Below are positions 1 through 6,394 of a stretch of DNA of 6,394 nt, in pieces. This stretch comes from Prevotella sp. (GTDB lineage: Bacteria; Bacteroidota; Bacteroidia; Bacteroidales; Bacteroidaceae). Numbering within the stretch: the stretch's first letter is position 1; the number at the start of each line of letters is the position of its first letter. The notes below the pieces were generated by a model. It was given only the letters and a program-made list of their open reading frames with translations. It had not been told where the DNA came from and searched no databases. The position numbers and the translations under genes were made by a program. The stretch covers positions 1-6,394 of the forward strand of contig JAJQAR010000275.1 in NCBI GenBank assembly GCA_021203705.1. The letters run 5' to 3'.

Positions 1-16
1 GGGCGGGGCTTGGCAT

Positions 17-931
17 TTATATTTCAAACACATCCATTTCGTAAGTCAATTCAGTCTCCGGGAATATCTCCCTCGCCTCTTTCAGAAAAACGCTCTCATC
101 CTGATAACGTGAGGAGTAATGCCCGATAATCAGTCGTTTCACGTGGGCATCCCGTGCAACAGTTGCAGCCTGTGCCGCCGTACTGTGGTAATACGATTCC
201 GCACGTTCCATGTTGTCAGAGCAATACGTTGATTCATGGTAGAGCAGGTCAACACCCTCAACTAATTCATACAGTTTGGGCATGTATTTCGTGTCGGAGC
301 AATAGGCGTATGTACGTGGAGCGTCGGCTGGTATGGTGAGATGGGAATTAGGAATTACCGTTCCGTCATCCAACTGCCAGTCTGCCCCGTTCTTTATGTT
401 GTTGATGTAGCAGGTGGGGATATTGTAGAATTTGATCATATCCGGGCGGATATGCGGCAGTGTTTGTTTTTCATGGAAAAGATAACCGCAGCATGGTATG
501 CGGTGGTCGAGCGGTATTGTTGTGACGGTGACGGTCTTGTCTTCATAGACAACGTTGGAGGTTGTGGTGTCCACTTTATGGAAAACAACCTCGAAATCGA
601 GTGAGTTGCAGAATGCCTCCATTTCATCGTGCAAAATCTTCTCAAAGTCCTCATGGGCATAGATATGCAGTGGGGCTGTCCTTCCCAATAATCCGAAAGT
701 GGAGATCATCCCGATCACCCCGAAACAGTGGTCGCCATGCAGGTGTGAGATGAATATCGCGGTGAGCTTGCTGAAACTGATCTTCGAGCGGCGCAACTGC
801 AATTGTGAGCCTTCACCGCAGTCGATCATGAACAACTTGTTCCTGATCTCCACAATCTGTGAAGAAGCATAATGTTTCAATGTTGGTAGGGCACTTCCAC
901 AACCGAGGATATGTATCTTAAATGGTAACAT
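17..931 (-). CDS. rnz: Ribonuclease Z (tRNA 3' endonuclease), complete
   Basis: RNase Z is a cytoplasmic, zinc-dependent metallo-beta-lactamase-fold endonuclease that cuts the 3' trailer from tRNA precursors, mainly those lacking an encoded CCA. The 304-residue product has the usual length of the short (ElaC-type) form. Visible landmarks are the N-terminal ILGCGSALPT strand and loop, the metal motif HLHGDH (63-68), a further metal ligand H143 in DHRIPCCGY, D213 in YCSDT, the HEST motif at 232-235, H249 in YYHSTAAQAA, and H271 in GHYSSRY. The region around 155-195, with NIP and LDDGTVI, matches the tRNA-binding exosite arm of Bacillus-type RNase Z. All expected catalytic positions are present. 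The ATG at 931 fits because family homology begins at about residue 4. It starts inside the last codons of the upstream lipoprotein gene (14-bp overlap), which suggests translational coupling as the last visible gene of a mazG-lipoprotein-rnz operon. The identification is very secure. Confidence 0.96.
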   Translation of the reverse strand: MLPFKIHILGCGSALPTLKHYASSQIVEIRNKLFMIDCGEGSQLQLRRSKISFSKLTAIFISHLHGDHCFGVIGMISTFGLLGRTAPLHIYAHEDFEKILHDEMEAFCNSLDFEVVFHKVDTTTSNVVYEDKTVTVTTIPLDHRIPCCGYLFHEKQTLPHIRPDMIKFYNIPTCYINNIKNGADWQLDDGTVIPNSHLTIPADAPRTYAYCSDTKYMPKLYELVEGVDLLYHESTYCSDNMERAESYYHSTAAQAATVARDAHVKRLIIGHYSSRYQDESVFLKEAREIFPETELTYEMDVFEI

Positions 932-1535
932 CTAACTGATTATCATCTTGTTCTTTTTTCTCATCCATTTCTTTTGACATCCGCTTGTAGTCGTATATGC
1001 CATCGCTGTTTTCAAGGAACAGAGAATCAGCTCCGAGTGAATAGATATCAAACGTGTCAGAGGAGAGAATAAGATGACCGTTGAATATTTTCCATTCCGT
1101 GTACGGATGAGAACTGTTTTTATCACTCACCACACTTCCTCCCTCGCATATCTCAAAACTCCTGTCCACGCTCTCCCACTTTCCGAGAAGTGATGTAAGG
1201 TTGATTACCTTTTTTGCATATAGGTTTCCGTCAACGTCCTTACCTGTTATCACGGCAAGCTGGTCGCTGACGAACAAGCCGCCTTGTACATCAGAACAGA
1301 TCTCATCGTATTCATCATCATAAAGAGAGATGAATATCGAGTCGCCATTATCCTTTATCAGTTGCAGGATATGCATGGCGGTACTCTCGCCACACTTGCC
1401 ATACATAGTACTGTCGACACCACTCTCATCCGAAGCGTCTGCTGTATTCTGCTGTGCCTTATTGTCATTGCAGCCTACTATTATCGCAGCTATGACAAAT
1501 ACAAAAAGCCATTTTATCGTTCTATTGTTCCTCAT
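918..1535 (-). CDS. Lipocalin-like lipoprotein of unknown function
   Basis: This is a probable membrane-anchored lipoprotein, 205 residues from the chosen ATG at 1535. An upstream in-frame ATG at 1568 would give 216 residues. The shorter start gives a compact type II signal: MRNNRTIKW, a hydrophobic core, and lipobox IVGC with the cysteine at residue 22. It is also preceded by a purine-rich AAAAAAAGG stretch, whereas the longer start puts eleven extra residues ahead of the signal. After a Ser/Asp/Asn-rich linker, the mature part has an N-terminal segment (about 43-118) and then a segment with LLGKW, a glycine turn (EGGSVV), TEWKIFNGHLIL, DTFDI and DSLFLEN. That pattern of short beta strands resembles small Bacteroidota proteins called lipocalin family, with the LxGxW motif opening the barrel. 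The C-terminus is a charged, probably disordered tail (MDEKKEQDDNQ). Ligand and role are unknown. It lies 56 bp after mazG and overlaps rnz by 14 bp. The lipoprotein assignment is firm and the lipocalin assignment moderate. Confidence 0.82.
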   Translation of the reverse strand: MRNNRTIKWLFVFVIAAIIVGCNDNKAQQNTADASDESGVDSTMYGKCGESTAMHILQLIKDNGDSIFISLYDDEYDEICSDVQGGLFVSDQLAVITGKDVDGNLYAKKVINLTSLLGKWESVDRSFEICEGGSVVSDKNSSHPYTEWKIFNGHLILSSDTFDIYSLGADSLFLENSDGIYDYKRMSKEMDEKKEQDDNQLDVTI

Positions 1536-1583
1536 CCTTTTTTTCTTTTGCGAAGCATTTCCCCACATTCGGCTTCAGCCGCA

Positions 1584-1611
1584 TCCACTCTTTATTCTTC
1601 ACTCTTCACTC
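1584..1611 (-). repeat. Four degenerate heptanucleotide repeats at the mazG 3' end
   Basis: Read on the minus strand, the sequence is GAGTGAA, GAGTGAA, GAATAAA, GAGTGGA: two identical 7-mers followed by two that differ at one or two positions. The array covers the last codons of mazG, its TAA stop and 8 bases of the spacer. Because 7 is not a multiple of 3, this is not a protein repeat, so it probably arose by tandem duplication at DNA level or belongs to a dispersed spacer repeat. The function is unknown. Confidence 0.55.
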
Positions 1612-2392
1612 CCTCCCGGCATTTCGCTTCGTTCCACAGCCTGTCCATCTCCTCCAGCGACATTTCCGTAAGTGGCTTGCCTGCCTTTATGGAATGTTCC
1701 TCGATGTAGTTGAACCGTGAGATGAACTTCTGGTTGGTGTGTTCAAGGGCGTTGTCGGGATTCAGGTGATACAGTCGGGCGGCGTTGATAACACTGAACA
1801 GGAAATCACCAAGTTCCTTTGTGGAGTTTTCTTCATCACCTTTGCGTAATTCCACCTCTAATTCATCGAGCTCCTCACGTACTTTCGCCCATACATCGCC
1901 CTTGTCCTCCCAGTCGAAACCTACATTTCGAGCCTTATCCTGTATGCGGTATGCCTTTATCAGTGATGGCAGCGCATCAGGAATGCCTGATAGCACACTC
2001 TTGTTGCCGTCTTTTTCCTTCAACTTAATCTGCTCCCAGTTCTCAAGTACCTGTTCCGTTGTCTCTGCCTTTACGTTGCCATATACATGGGGATGACGGA
2101 AGATCAACTTATCCGCCTGGATGTTGCACACATCAGCGATGTCAAAGTCGCCTGTCTCACTGCCTATCAGAGCATAGAAACATACGTGCAGCAACACGTC
2201 GCCCAACTCCTTGCAGATGTTTTTCTTGTCATTTTTCATCAAGGCATCACACAGTTCGAATGTCTCCTCAATGGTATTTGGCCTTAGACTCTCGTTTGTC
2301 TGTTTTCTGTCCCACGGACATTTCACGCGCAGTGTGTCAAGCACATCGAGCAACCTGCCGAAAGCTGCTAATTTTTCTTCCTTTGTATGCAT
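1592..2392 (-). CDS. mazG: MazG nucleoside triphosphate pyrophosphohydrolase
   Basis: MazG hydrolyses (d)NTPs, including non-canonical ones, to NMP and pyrophosphate, and in other bacteria it also influences the (p)ppGpp response. The protein is 266 residues from the ATG at 2392, the usual length for the two-domain all-alpha form. Both helical repeats are visible. The first has CPWDRKQT (residues 25-32), the metal-binding EETFE (42-46) and KELGD (61-65), then RHPHVYG (99-105). The second has KARNVGFDW (153-161), EELDE (173-177) and KELGD (192-196). Both repeats keep the EExxE and ExxD acids, so both look able to bind magnesium. An in-frame TTG at 2410 would add six residues (MQKIYF), but it lies within the predicted -7 promoter element at 2408-2415, so it is probably upstream of the transcript start. 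This is the first gene of the leftward operon. The final codons (GVKSEE) fall in a heptanucleotide repeat. Confidence 0.95.
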   Translation of the reverse strand: MHTKEEKLAAFGRLLDVLDTLRVKCPWDRKQTNESLRPNTIEETFELCDALMKNDKKNICKELGDVLLHVCFYALIGSETGDFDIADVCNIQADKLIFRHPHVYGNVKAETTEQVLENWEQIKLKEKDGNKSVLSGIPDALPSLIKAYRIQDKARNVGFDWEDKGDVWAKVREELDELEVELRKGDEENSTKELGDFLFSVINAARLYHLNPDNALEHTNQKFISRFNYIEEHSIKAGKPLTEMSLEEMDRLWNEAKCREGVKSEE

Positions 2393-2407
2393 AAAATATA
2401 TTTTCTG

Positions 2408-2415
2408 CAAAAGTA
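2408..2415 (-). promoter_or_regulatory. Predicted -7 promoter element for mazG operon
   Basis: The minus strand reads TACTTTTG, an exact match to the Bacteroidota primary sigma factor -7 consensus TAnnTTTG, and is followed by CAG. It lies 15 bp upstream of the mazG ATG at 2392, which would leave a short A/T-rich leader. No clear TTTG -33 box is seen at the usual spacing, so the assignment rests on the -7 box and its position. Confidence 0.55.
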
Positions 2416-2426
2416 GAAATTTTCTA
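2414..2426. repeat. Palindrome between the divergent promoters
   Basis: TAGAAA and TTTCTA form 6-bp inverted arms around a single T. The palindrome sits between the two divergent -7 elements and overlaps the end of the leftward one by two bases. A second, wider inverted pair (TGCAAA at 2406-2411, TTTGCA at 2442-2447) simply reflects the two divergent promoter elements. The palindrome could be an operator, but the region is very A/T-rich and chance is a fair alternative. Confidence 0.3.
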
Positions 2427-2437
2427 TAAAAAATGTG

Positions 2438-2445
2438 TAAATTTG
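2438..2445 (+). promoter_or_regulatory. Predicted -7 promoter element for valS
   Basis: The plus strand reads TAAATTTG followed by CACC, matching the Bacteroidota -7 consensus TAnnTTTG. It ends 28 bp before the valS ATG at 2474, so the transcript would start near 2450 with a leader of roughly 20-25 bases. That is too short for a T-box or other long leader riboswitch. There is no convincing TTTG -33 box at the expected distance. Confidence 0.6.
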
Positions 2446-2473
2446 CACCGTTTTTTAAAATTAATTACAGCAG

Positions 2474-5116
2474 ATGGAACTGGCAAGTAAGTACGACCCG
2501 AAAGACGTGGAGTCAAGATGGTATCAATATTGGCTTGACAACAAATTGTTCAGTAGCAAGCCCGACGGCAGGCAACCTTTTACTATCGTGATACCGCCGC
2601 CTAATGTTACCGGTGTGTTGCACATGGGACACATGTTGAACAACACTATTCAGGATATCCTCGTTAGGCGTGCCCGTATGGAGGGTAAGAACGCATGCTG
2701 GGTGCCGGGCACCGATCATGCCTCTATCGCTACGGAGGCGAAAGTGGTCAACAAACTTGCTGAACAGGGGATTAAGAAAACCGATATCTCCCGTGATGAG
2801 TTCCTCAAACATGCCTGGGACTGGACCGATGAGCACGGCGGTATCATCCTGAAACAGCTTCGCCGCTTAGGGGCAAGCTGCGACTGGGACCGCACGGCGT
2901 TCACTATGGATGAGCCTCGTTCTGAAGGCGTGATAAAGGTGTTCTGCGACCTGTACAATAAAGGTCTCATCTACCGTGGTGTGCGCATGGTCAACTGGGA
3001 TCCGAAGGCTAAGACGGCATTGAGCGATGAGGAGGTGATATATACAGAGGAGCATAGCAAACTCTATTATCTCCGTTATAATGTCGTGGAGGAGCCAGGC
3101 AAGTATGCTGTCGTGGCTACCACCCGTCCTGAGACTATCATGGGTGATACTGCCGTATGTATCAACCCTGACGACGAGAAAAACGCCTGGCTTAAAGGCA
3201 AGCACGTCATTGTGCCTTTGATAAACAGGGAAGTGCCGATTATCGAGGATAGTTACGTTGAGATTGATTTCGGTACGGGCTGCCTGAAAGTTACCCCTGC
3301 GCATGACATCAACGACCATAATATCGGTCTGAAACATAATCTTGAGGTTATCGACATTTTCAACGATGATGGTACTATCTCTGAGGCTGCCGGCATTTAC
3401 GTCGGCATGGACCGCATGGAGGTAAGGAAGGTTATCGAGGGTGACCTTAGGGATGCCGGTATGCTTGAGAAGGTAGAGGACTATAATAATAAGGTGGGAT
3501 ATTCAGAAAGGACAAAAGTGCCTATCGAACCAAAACTGTCAACACAATGGTTTCTCAAGATGAAGCATTTCGCTGACATGGCTCTTCCGCCTGTTATGAA
3601 CGATGAGATAATGTTCTATCCGGCAAAATACAAGAATATCTACCGCCACTGGATGGAAAACATAAAGGACTGGTGTATCAGTCGCCAACTGTGGTGGGGG
3701 CATCGCATTCCGGCTTATTATCTGCCTGACAACGGTGGGGTAGTGGTTGCGGAGACGCCTGAAAAGGCTCTTGTGCTTGCTAAGGAAAAGAGTGGTAACG
3801 ACAGTCTTACTATCGCTGACCTTCGTCAGGATGAGGACTGCCTCGACACGTGGTTCTCCTCCTGGTTGTGGCCTATCTCTGTGTTCAATGGTATCAACGA
3901 CCCTGACAACGAGGAGATAAAATATTATTATCCTACATCCGACCTTGTTACGGCTCCCGACATCATTTTCTTCTGGGTTGCCCGCATGATAATGGCTGGA
4001 TATGAGTACCGTGGCACATTCCCGTTCAAGCATGTGTATTTCACCGGTATTGTCCGTGATAAACTTGGCAGAAAGATGAGCAAGAGCCTTGGCAACAGTC
4101 CTGACCCTATAGAACTTATCAATAAATTCGGTGCTGATGGTGTGCGCATGGGTATGATGCTCTCCGCTCCTGCCGGTAATGATATCCTCTTCGACGAGAG
4201 TCTCTGCGAACAGGGACGTAATTTCAACAATAAGATATGGAATGCTTTCCGCCTCGTCAAGGGCTGGGAGGTGGCTGATATTGAACAGCCGCAGGTGAGC
4301 AATATAGCAACAAAATGGTTTGACGCAAAACTGAAAGCTGTCAATGCGGAGATAGTTGATCTGTTCAAAAAATACCGCCTGTCAGAAGCTCTTATGGTGG
4401 TTTACCGCCTGTTCTGGGACGAGTTCTCCAGTTGGTATCTTGAGATGATAAAGCCGGCTTACGGCTCTCCAATCGACCGTAAGTCGTATGATATGACTTT
4501 ATCATTCTTCAATGAACTGTTGAAAATGCTGCATCCTTTCATGCCGTTTATCACAGAGGAGCTGTGGCAACATCTGTATGACCGCAAGGAAGGCGACAGT
4601 ATCATGCGTGATTGCATCGACATTGCAGCACCTTCTGTTGCTGATAATAAGATATGCGCTGATATCGAGTTCATAAAACAGGTAATCGGTAATGTGCGCA
4701 CTATACGTAACCAGAAGAATATCCCACTGAAGGAAGGTCTTGCTCTCGTTGTAATGGGCACTCATAATTATGCTGATTATGATTGCGTGTTGACTAAGAT
4801 GGCTAACCTTAGCGGTATTGAGGTATCATCAGAGAATATTCCTGATTCCGTTAAGTTTATGGTTGGCACCAACGAATATGCTGTTCCTGTGGGTAATCTC
4901 GTTGATGTTGATGCGGAAATAGAGAAACAGGAGGCACAGCTCAAGCACCTTGAGGGCTTCCTCATCGGTATAAACAAAAAACTCTCCAATGAGAAGTTTG
5001 TTGCCAATGCTCCAGAGGCTGTTGTTGCAATGGAGAGGAAAAAGCTCCATGACTCAGAGGAGAAGATTGCGGCTCTTAAGTCTTCTTTGGCGGAATTGAG
5101 AAACAAGAGAAAATAA
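2474..5116 (+). CDS. valS: Valyl-tRNA synthetase (class Ia)
   Basis: This cytoplasmic enzyme activates valine with ATP, loads it on tRNA-Val, and hydrolyses mischarged Thr-tRNA. The product is 880 residues, within the family's normal range. In order it shows the class I signature [13 protein letters not shown] (41-53, HIGH variant HMGH 50-53), the CP1 editing domain with TTRPET (216-221) and the acidic pocket PAHDIND (275-281, D278 and D281), the core blocks [14 protein letters not shown] (from 400), CLDTWFSS (456-463) and [10 protein letters not shown] (496-505), the KMSKS loop (534-538), the helical anticodon-binding domain (about 615-765), and the C-terminal tRNA-binding coiled coil (about 809-877, rich in Glu, Lys and Leu). 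No key residue is missing. The ATG at 2474 places the first conserved block ([15 protein letters not shown]) at residue 6, so the start is well supported despite no Shine-Dalgarno site. The gene ends in tandem in-frame stops (TAATAA). Confidence 0.98.
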   Translation: MELASKYDPKDVESRWYQYWLDNKLFSSKPDGRQPFTIVIPPPNVTGVLHMGHMLNNTIQDILVRRARMEGKNACWVPGTDHASIATEAKVVNKLAEQGIKKTDISRDEFLKHAWDWTDEHGGIILKQLRRLGASCDWDRTAFTMDEPRSEGVIKVFCDLYNKGLIYRGVRMVNWDPKAKTALSDEEVIYTEEHSKLYYLRYNVVEEPGKYAVVATTRPETIMGDTAVCINPDDEKNAWLKGKHVIVPLINREVPIIEDSYVEIDFGTGCLKVTPAHDINDHNIGLKHNLEVIDIFNDDGTISEAAGIYVGMDRMEVRKVIEGDLRDAGMLEKVEDYNNKVGYSERTKVPIEPKLSTQWFLKMKHFADMALPPVMNDEIMFYPAKYKNIYRHWMENIKDWCISRQLWWGHRIPAYYLPDNGGVVVAETPEKALVLAKEKSGNDSLTIADLRQDEDCLDTWFSSWLWPISVFNGINDPDNEEIKYYYPTSDLVTAPDIIFFWVARMIMAGYEYRGTFPFKHVYFTGIVRDKLGRKMSKSLGNSPDPIELINKFGADGVRMGMMLSAPAGNDILFDESLCEQGRNFNNKIWNAFRLVKGWEVADIEQPQVSNIATKWFDAKLKAVNAEIVDLFKKYRLSEALMVVYRLFWDEFSSWYLEMIKPAYGSPIDRKSYDMTLSFFNELLKMLHPFMPFITEELWQHLYDRKEGDSIMRDCIDIAAPSVADNKICADIEFIKQVIGNVRTIRNQKNIPLKEGLALVVMGTHNYADYDCVLTKMANLSGIEVSSENIPDSVKFMVGTNEYAVPVGNLVDVDAEIEKQEAQLKHLEGFLIGINKKLSNEKFVANAPEAVVAMERKKLHDSEEKIAALKSSLAELRNKRK

Positions 5117-5132
5117 TAAAAAATAATATAAA

Positions 5133-6332
5133 ATGTGTTTGAGGAAATATAAGATATTCGTTATATTCGTGATGTTCATCGCTGTGTTCTCGTTCATTTC
5201 ATGTAGTGATGATGACAATGACAATGTCACTCCGGTTGACAATACTCCAGAGGAGACGGTGTTTATTTATATGCCATATTCGGGCAACCTTTATTCGTAT
5301 TTCCTTGAGAACATAAAGGCTTTTGAGACGGCGATTACCAACAATGCGGGACTTGGAAGGAAACGCCTCATGGTGTTCATCTCCACAAGTGCCTCTAATG
5401 CTTACCTCTATGAGATTTCCTATAATAACGGTATATGCGTACACGACACACTGAAAAACTATTATTTCGGTTCGGCTGAATATACCACTTCTTCAGGCAT
5501 AACGTCCATTTTGGAGGACGTGATGACCGAGTCGCCAACTGACAAATATTCCATGATAATCGGTTGCCATGGCATGGGCTGGCTTCCCAAAAGTGTGACA
5601 ACAAGGGCTGGCTACAAGCCTGCAAAGCGTATCGAGGGGGCGCATCAGACACGCTTTTTCGGTCATTCGAGCAATAGCACTTACCAGACTGACATCACCA
5701 CTCTTGCCGAAGGCATAAAGGCAACGGGCGTGAAAATGCAATATATCCTGTTTGACGACTGCTATATGTCTAACATAGAGACGGCATACGACCTAAGAGA
5801 GGTTACGGATTATCTTATCGCCTCGACTTGTGAGATAATGATTGAGGGTATGCCTTACGCATACATCGGAAAAAGCCTTCTCGACCACGACTATAAAGGG
5901 GTGTGCGACGGCTTCTATGCTTTCTACTCCGCATACTCTCCTCCTTGCGGCACTATCGGTGTTACCGATTGCAGTGAGACAGAGAATATGGCGTATATCA
6001 TGAGGAATATCAACACCATGTATCCTGACGGCTTGTCTGATACGGATGACATCCAGATACTTGATGGCTATTCTCCTGCCATTTTCTTTGATTTCGGCGA
6101 CTATGTGGCTCATCTTTGTCAGGATGCTTCCCTTCTCTCCACGTTCAATACAGAACTTGAGAAACTTGTGCCCTATAAGGCAAATACCGATACTTATTAT
6201 TCTGAATATACAAATAAACAGAAAGCTATCACCGCTTTCTCTGGTCTCACTATTTCCGACCCATCACAAAACACCGACCATTCAGTAGTTGAGGCTAAAA
6301 CACAAACAAATTGGTATTACGCCACACATTAA
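5133..6332 (+). CDS. Clostripain-family (C11) cysteine peptidase lipoprotein
   Basis: This is a predicted envelope cysteine peptidase of clan CD, family C11 (399 residues). The N-terminus is a type II signal: basic CLRKYK, a hydrophobic stretch (8-22), and lipobox FISC with C24 as the lipidated residue. The acidic run SDDDND that follows resembles the Bacteroidota lipoprotein export signal, so surface exposure is likely. The catalytic dyad is seen as H146 in GCHGMGW and C210 in LFDDCYMSNIETAYDLR. D208, two residues before the cysteine, matches the position that shapes the S1 pocket for Arg/Lys in studied C11 enzymes. Further family blocks are VFIYMPYSGNL (43-53), IASTCEIMIEGMPY (229-242), and the C-terminal SGLTI (370-374) and TNWYYAT (392-398). 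Several Lys/Arg residues between the dyad residues (K153-K165) could serve as self-processing sites, but this is inference. The gene starts 16 bp after valS with no visible promoter, so it is probably read through from valS. The substrate is unknown. Confidence 0.88.
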   Translation: MCLRKYKIFVIFVMFIAVFSFISCSDDDNDNVTPVDNTPEETVFIYMPYSGNLYSYFLENIKAFETAITNNAGLGRKRLMVFISTSASNAYLYEISYNNGICVHDTLKNYYFGSAEYTTSSGITSILEDVMTESPTDKYSMIIGCHGMGWLPKSVTTRAGYKPAKRIEGAHQTRFFGHSSNSTYQTDITTLAEGIKATGVKMQYILFDDCYMSNIETAYDLREVTDYLIASTCEIMIEGMPYAYIGKSLLDHDYKGVCDGFYAFYSAYSPPCGTIGVTDCSETENMAYIMRNINTMYPDGLSDTDDIQILDGYSPAIFFDFGDYVAHLCQDASLLSTFNTELEKLVPYKANTDTYYSEYTNKQKAITAFSGLTISDPSQNTDHSVVEAKTQTNWYYATH

Positions 6333-6342
6333 TACCATATTT

Positions 6343-6357
6343 TCTCTTGGTAAGAGA
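6343..6357 (+). terminator. Weak hairpin after the peptidase gene
   Basis: TCTCTT and AAGAGA pair around a GGT loop, 10 bp after the stop of the peptidase gene. The stem is short, has only two G-C pairs and lacks a following T-run, so it is a poor intrinsic terminator. It is listed because it is the only hairpin in the 3' spacer of this unit. Confidence 0.2.
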
Positions 6358-6373
6358 GAGTATATTCACATTG

Positions 6374-6381
6374 CAAAGGTA
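6374..6381 (-). promoter_or_regulatory. Promoter-like -7 element pointing leftward at window edge
   Basis: The minus strand reads TACCTTTG followed by CAATG, an exact match to TAnnTTTG. Transcription from it would run leftward, antisense into the 3' end of the C11 peptidase gene. No minus-strand gene is apparent there beyond an 18-codon reading frame from 6338. Any -33 box would lie outside the window, so this is only a motif match. Confidence 0.3.
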
Positions 6382-6394
6382 ATATAATTTCTTT

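Noticed and set aside
1284..1709. Plus-strand open frame of 141 codons across the lipoprotein and mazG ends
   Set aside because: It runs antisense to two well-supported genes and through their spacer. The serine-rich, hydrophobic-looking translation is the reverse complement of the lipoprotein signal and the repeat.
2059..2394. Plus-strand open frame of 111 codons opposite mazG
   Set aside because: It is antisense to the conserved first MazG domain, Cys/His-rich without a zinc-finger arrangement, and has no promoter.
2446..2473. T-box or other amino acid-sensing leader ahead of valS
   Set aside because: The predicted leader is only about 20-25 bases and has no stem structure, too short for a T-box, and that mechanism is not typical of Bacteroidota.
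2867..3337. Minus-strand open frame of 156 codons opposite valS
   Set aside because: It is fully antisense to conserved valS coding sequence, including the editing domain, and its translation shows no recognisable domain. Long antisense frames are expected opposite a gene of this size.
3539..4033. Minus-strand open frame of 164 codons opposite valS
   Set aside because: It lies opposite the conserved catalytic core blocks of valS and has no recognisable motif or promoter, so it is a shadow of the real gene.
1..6394. Defence system, mobile element, CRISPR array, tRNA or rRNA gene
   Set aside because: I saw no transposase or integrase motifs, no terminal inverted repeats with target duplications, no regularly spaced repeats and no cloverleaf-like sequence. 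All five genes are complete, and four of them belong to recognised families of housekeeping or envelope proteins.

Overview
The window looks like a chromosomal housekeeping segment of a Bacteroidota bacterium, most likely a Bacteroidales member of the Prevotella type. The evidence is the Bacteroidota -7 promoter motif TAnnTTTG upstream of genes, A/T-rich leaders without Shine-Dalgarno sites, lipoproteins with acidic residues right after the lipidated cysteine (CSDDDND), and a lipocalin-like lipoprotein of a kind I associate with Prevotella. The genus is inferred; the phylum is well supported.

Layout: five complete genes in two divergent units face away from a 81-bp intergenic region (2393-2473). 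Leftward on the minus strand are mazG (house-cleaning nucleoside triphosphate pyrophosphohydrolase), a small lipocalin-like lipoprotein, and rnz (RNase Z, tRNA 3' end maturation). The last two overlap by 14 bp, so they are probably one operon. Rightward on the plus strand are valS (valyl-tRNA synthetase) and, 16 bp after its stop, a clostripain-family (C11) cysteine peptidase made as a lipoprotein. The intergenic region carries two back-to-back -7 promoter elements, one per direction. The leftward element overlaps the longest reading of mazG and so argues for the ATG at 2392.

Functionally the two units mix cytoplasmic information processing (tRNA maturation, tRNA charging with proofreading, NTP pool cleaning) with two envelope lipoproteins. 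No mobile element, CRISPR array, tRNA or rRNA gene is visible. I see no clear new multi-gene system. The least understood parts are the lipocalin-like lipoprotein coupled to rnz, the surface-type C11 peptidase behind valS, a heptanucleotide repeat at the 3' end of mazG, and a promoter-like element at the right edge that points antisense to the peptidase gene.
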